DNA from: Lachnospiraceae bacterium
GTDB lineage: Bacteria; Bacillota; Clostridia; Lachnospirales; Lachnospiraceae
Direction: 5' to 3'
DNA length: 33,038 nt
Assembly (NCBI GenBank): GCA_029008035.1
Contig: JAQXIY010000117.1
Location: 1 to 33,038, forward strand
The position numbers and the translations under genes are program-made. Every line of letters starts with the position of its first letter. Positions within the stretch are counted from its first letter, which is position 1. Below the pieces are notes generated by a model that was not told the DNA's origin, ran no database searches, and was given only the letters and a program-made list of their open reading frames with translations. Below, one piece after another: positions 32,212 through 33,038 of the stretch.

Positions 32212-33038
32212 ATGGCAGAGAAAGAAGAAAAGAAAGAAGATAAAAAAGCTGAAAAGAAAGCGGCAAAAGCGGCTGAAAAAGAGGCGAAAAGACAAGAAAA
32301 AGAACAGAGAAAGCAGGAAGAAAAAGAACAAGAGGAAGAAGAAACCACAGGGGGAAAGATTCTCATCGGTGTGGTTGCTGTTTTTATCGTGTTAATCTGG
32401 CTTTTGATTCTGGGCTTATTGATCAAGATGGATGTGGGAGGCTTTGGCTCGACTGTTTTGTATCCCGTCCTAAAAGACGTGCCTGTGGTGAATAAGATTT
32501 TGCCGGATGTGAAGGAATATGCCAAAGAGGATGAGGCGTATACCTACGATTCTGTTGAGGATGCAGTAAAGCGTATCAAGGAACTGGAAAATGAAGTGGC
32601 AGAGTTGAAGTCTCAGAAAAGTGACAATGACGCGCATGTGGCGGATTTAGAGACGCAGGCGGCAGAACTAAAGGCATATAAGGATAATGAAGACGCTTTT
32701 GAAGCAAAAAAACAAAAATTTTACGAAGAGGTTGTGTTTTCGGACAAAGCACCCGATATAAACTCATATAAAGAGTATTATGAGAGCATAGAACCGGCTA
32801 ATGCGGAGGCTATATATAAGCAGGTTGTACAACAACAACAGCAGGATTCTCAGGTGCAGGAGTATGCAGATACCTACGCCAAGATGAAACCGGCCAACGC
32901 AGCGGCAATTTTGAATACAATGAAAGATGACTTGCCCCTTGTGGGAAAGATTCTTTGGGCTATGGATACAAAGTCGAGAGCCAGTATTCTTGGTGCCATG
33001 GACAAGGACATTGCAGCGGCAGTGACTAAGTTAATGGA
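32212..33038 (+). CDS. YlxF/MotE-like flagellar membrane protein (3' end outside window)
   Basis: An open frame begins at ATG 32212, 3 bases after the fliJ stop, and runs off the window after 275 codons. Residues 1-45 are almost entirely Lys, Glu and Ala. A single membrane helix follows at about 48-70 (KILIGVVAVFIVLIWLLILGLLI), then a coiled coil (about 120-160, including VKRIKELENEVAELKSQ). A helical MgtE-N-like region comes last: YADTYAKMKPANAAAILNTMKDD...GKILWAMDTKSRASILGAMD. In this position Bacillus has ylxF and other bacteria MotE, a chaperone for the stator protein MotC/MotB. The name is a family inference; the missing end would hold the rest of the domain. Confidence 0.8.
   Translation, partial: MAEKEEKKEDKKAEKKAAKAAEKEAKRQEKEQRKQEEKEQEEEETTGGKILIGVVAVFIVLIWLLILGLLIKMDVGGFGSTVLYPVLKDVPVVNKILPDVKEYAKEDEAYTYDSVEDAVKRIKELENEVAELKSQKSDNDAHVADLETQAAELKAYKDNEDAFEAKKQKFYEEVVFSDKAPDINSYKEYYESIEPANAEAIYKQVVQQQQQDSQVQEYADTYAKMKPANAAAILNTMKDDLPLVGKILWAMDTKSRASILGAMDKDIAAAVTKLM

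Noticed and set aside
1-33038. CRISPR arrays, insertion sequences, prophage, tRNA or rRNA genes
   Set aside because: No spaced direct repeat array, transposase, integrase, tRNA cloverleaf or rRNA sequence was found on reading; gene content is that of core chromosome.

Overview
The window looks like chromosome of a motile, spore-forming member of the Clostridia, most probably a Lachnospiraceae relative of Roseburia, Agathobacter or Butyrivibrio. The evidence is moderate GC, strong Shine-Dalgarno sites with frequent TTG and GTG starts, an intact sporulation sigma-K gene, a cotJABC spore-coat operon, a codY gene joined to a flagellar basal-body operon, and a five-gene block that I associate with Lachnospiraceae-type families of unknown function (DUF5717/DUF5716, named from memory). 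The species assignment is inference.

Layout. 1-141 is the 3' end of a glutamate-synthase-like flavoprotein gene, which ends at a bidirectional terminator shared with a convergent CobD/HisC-like PLP enzyme. 1443-10525 is a tightly packed five-gene operon of unknown function. In order it encodes a 1178-residue protein with beta-domains and a helical repeat, a divergent Hsp70/actin-fold protein, a TPR protein, a coiled-coil protein with two membrane segments, and a large protein with an N-terminal cyclic-nucleotide-binding-type barrel. It ends at a strong terminator. 10572-11736 (minus) is cotJA-cotJB-cotJC. 11879-15221 holds gltX and a compact UvrD-type helicase. A DUF1292 gene (minus) is convergent with the helicase and divergent from an isoamylase-like gene. 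That isoamylase-like protein has lost every recognisable catalytic residue. A DUF5662 gene and trpS follow.

19246-24679 carries sigK, a comM/yifB-like gene, dprA and topA. sigK has no pro-sequence and has a mother-cell-type promoter. 24775-25554 is codY, with a near-perfect CodY box just upstream of its promoter. From 25772 to the right edge runs flgB-flgC-fliE-fliF-fliG-fliH-fliI-fliJ and the start of a YlxF/MotE-like gene. The order dprA-topA-...-codY-flgB matches the Bacillus subtilis fla/che locus, but the genes that lie between topA and codY there (trmFO/gid, codV, clpQ, clpY) are absent.

Together these give one set for making and directing the flagellar motor under a nutrient repressor, one for the mother-cell spore programme (sigK, cotJABC), housekeeping translation and DNA enzymes, and one uncharacterised chaperone-like/membrane/sensor operon. 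That operon is the best candidate for an undescribed system. I see no tRNA, rRNA, CRISPR array, insertion sequence, phage gene or attachment site. No stretch longer than 300 bases lacks a gene; the longest gap is the codY-flgB interval of about 217 bases.
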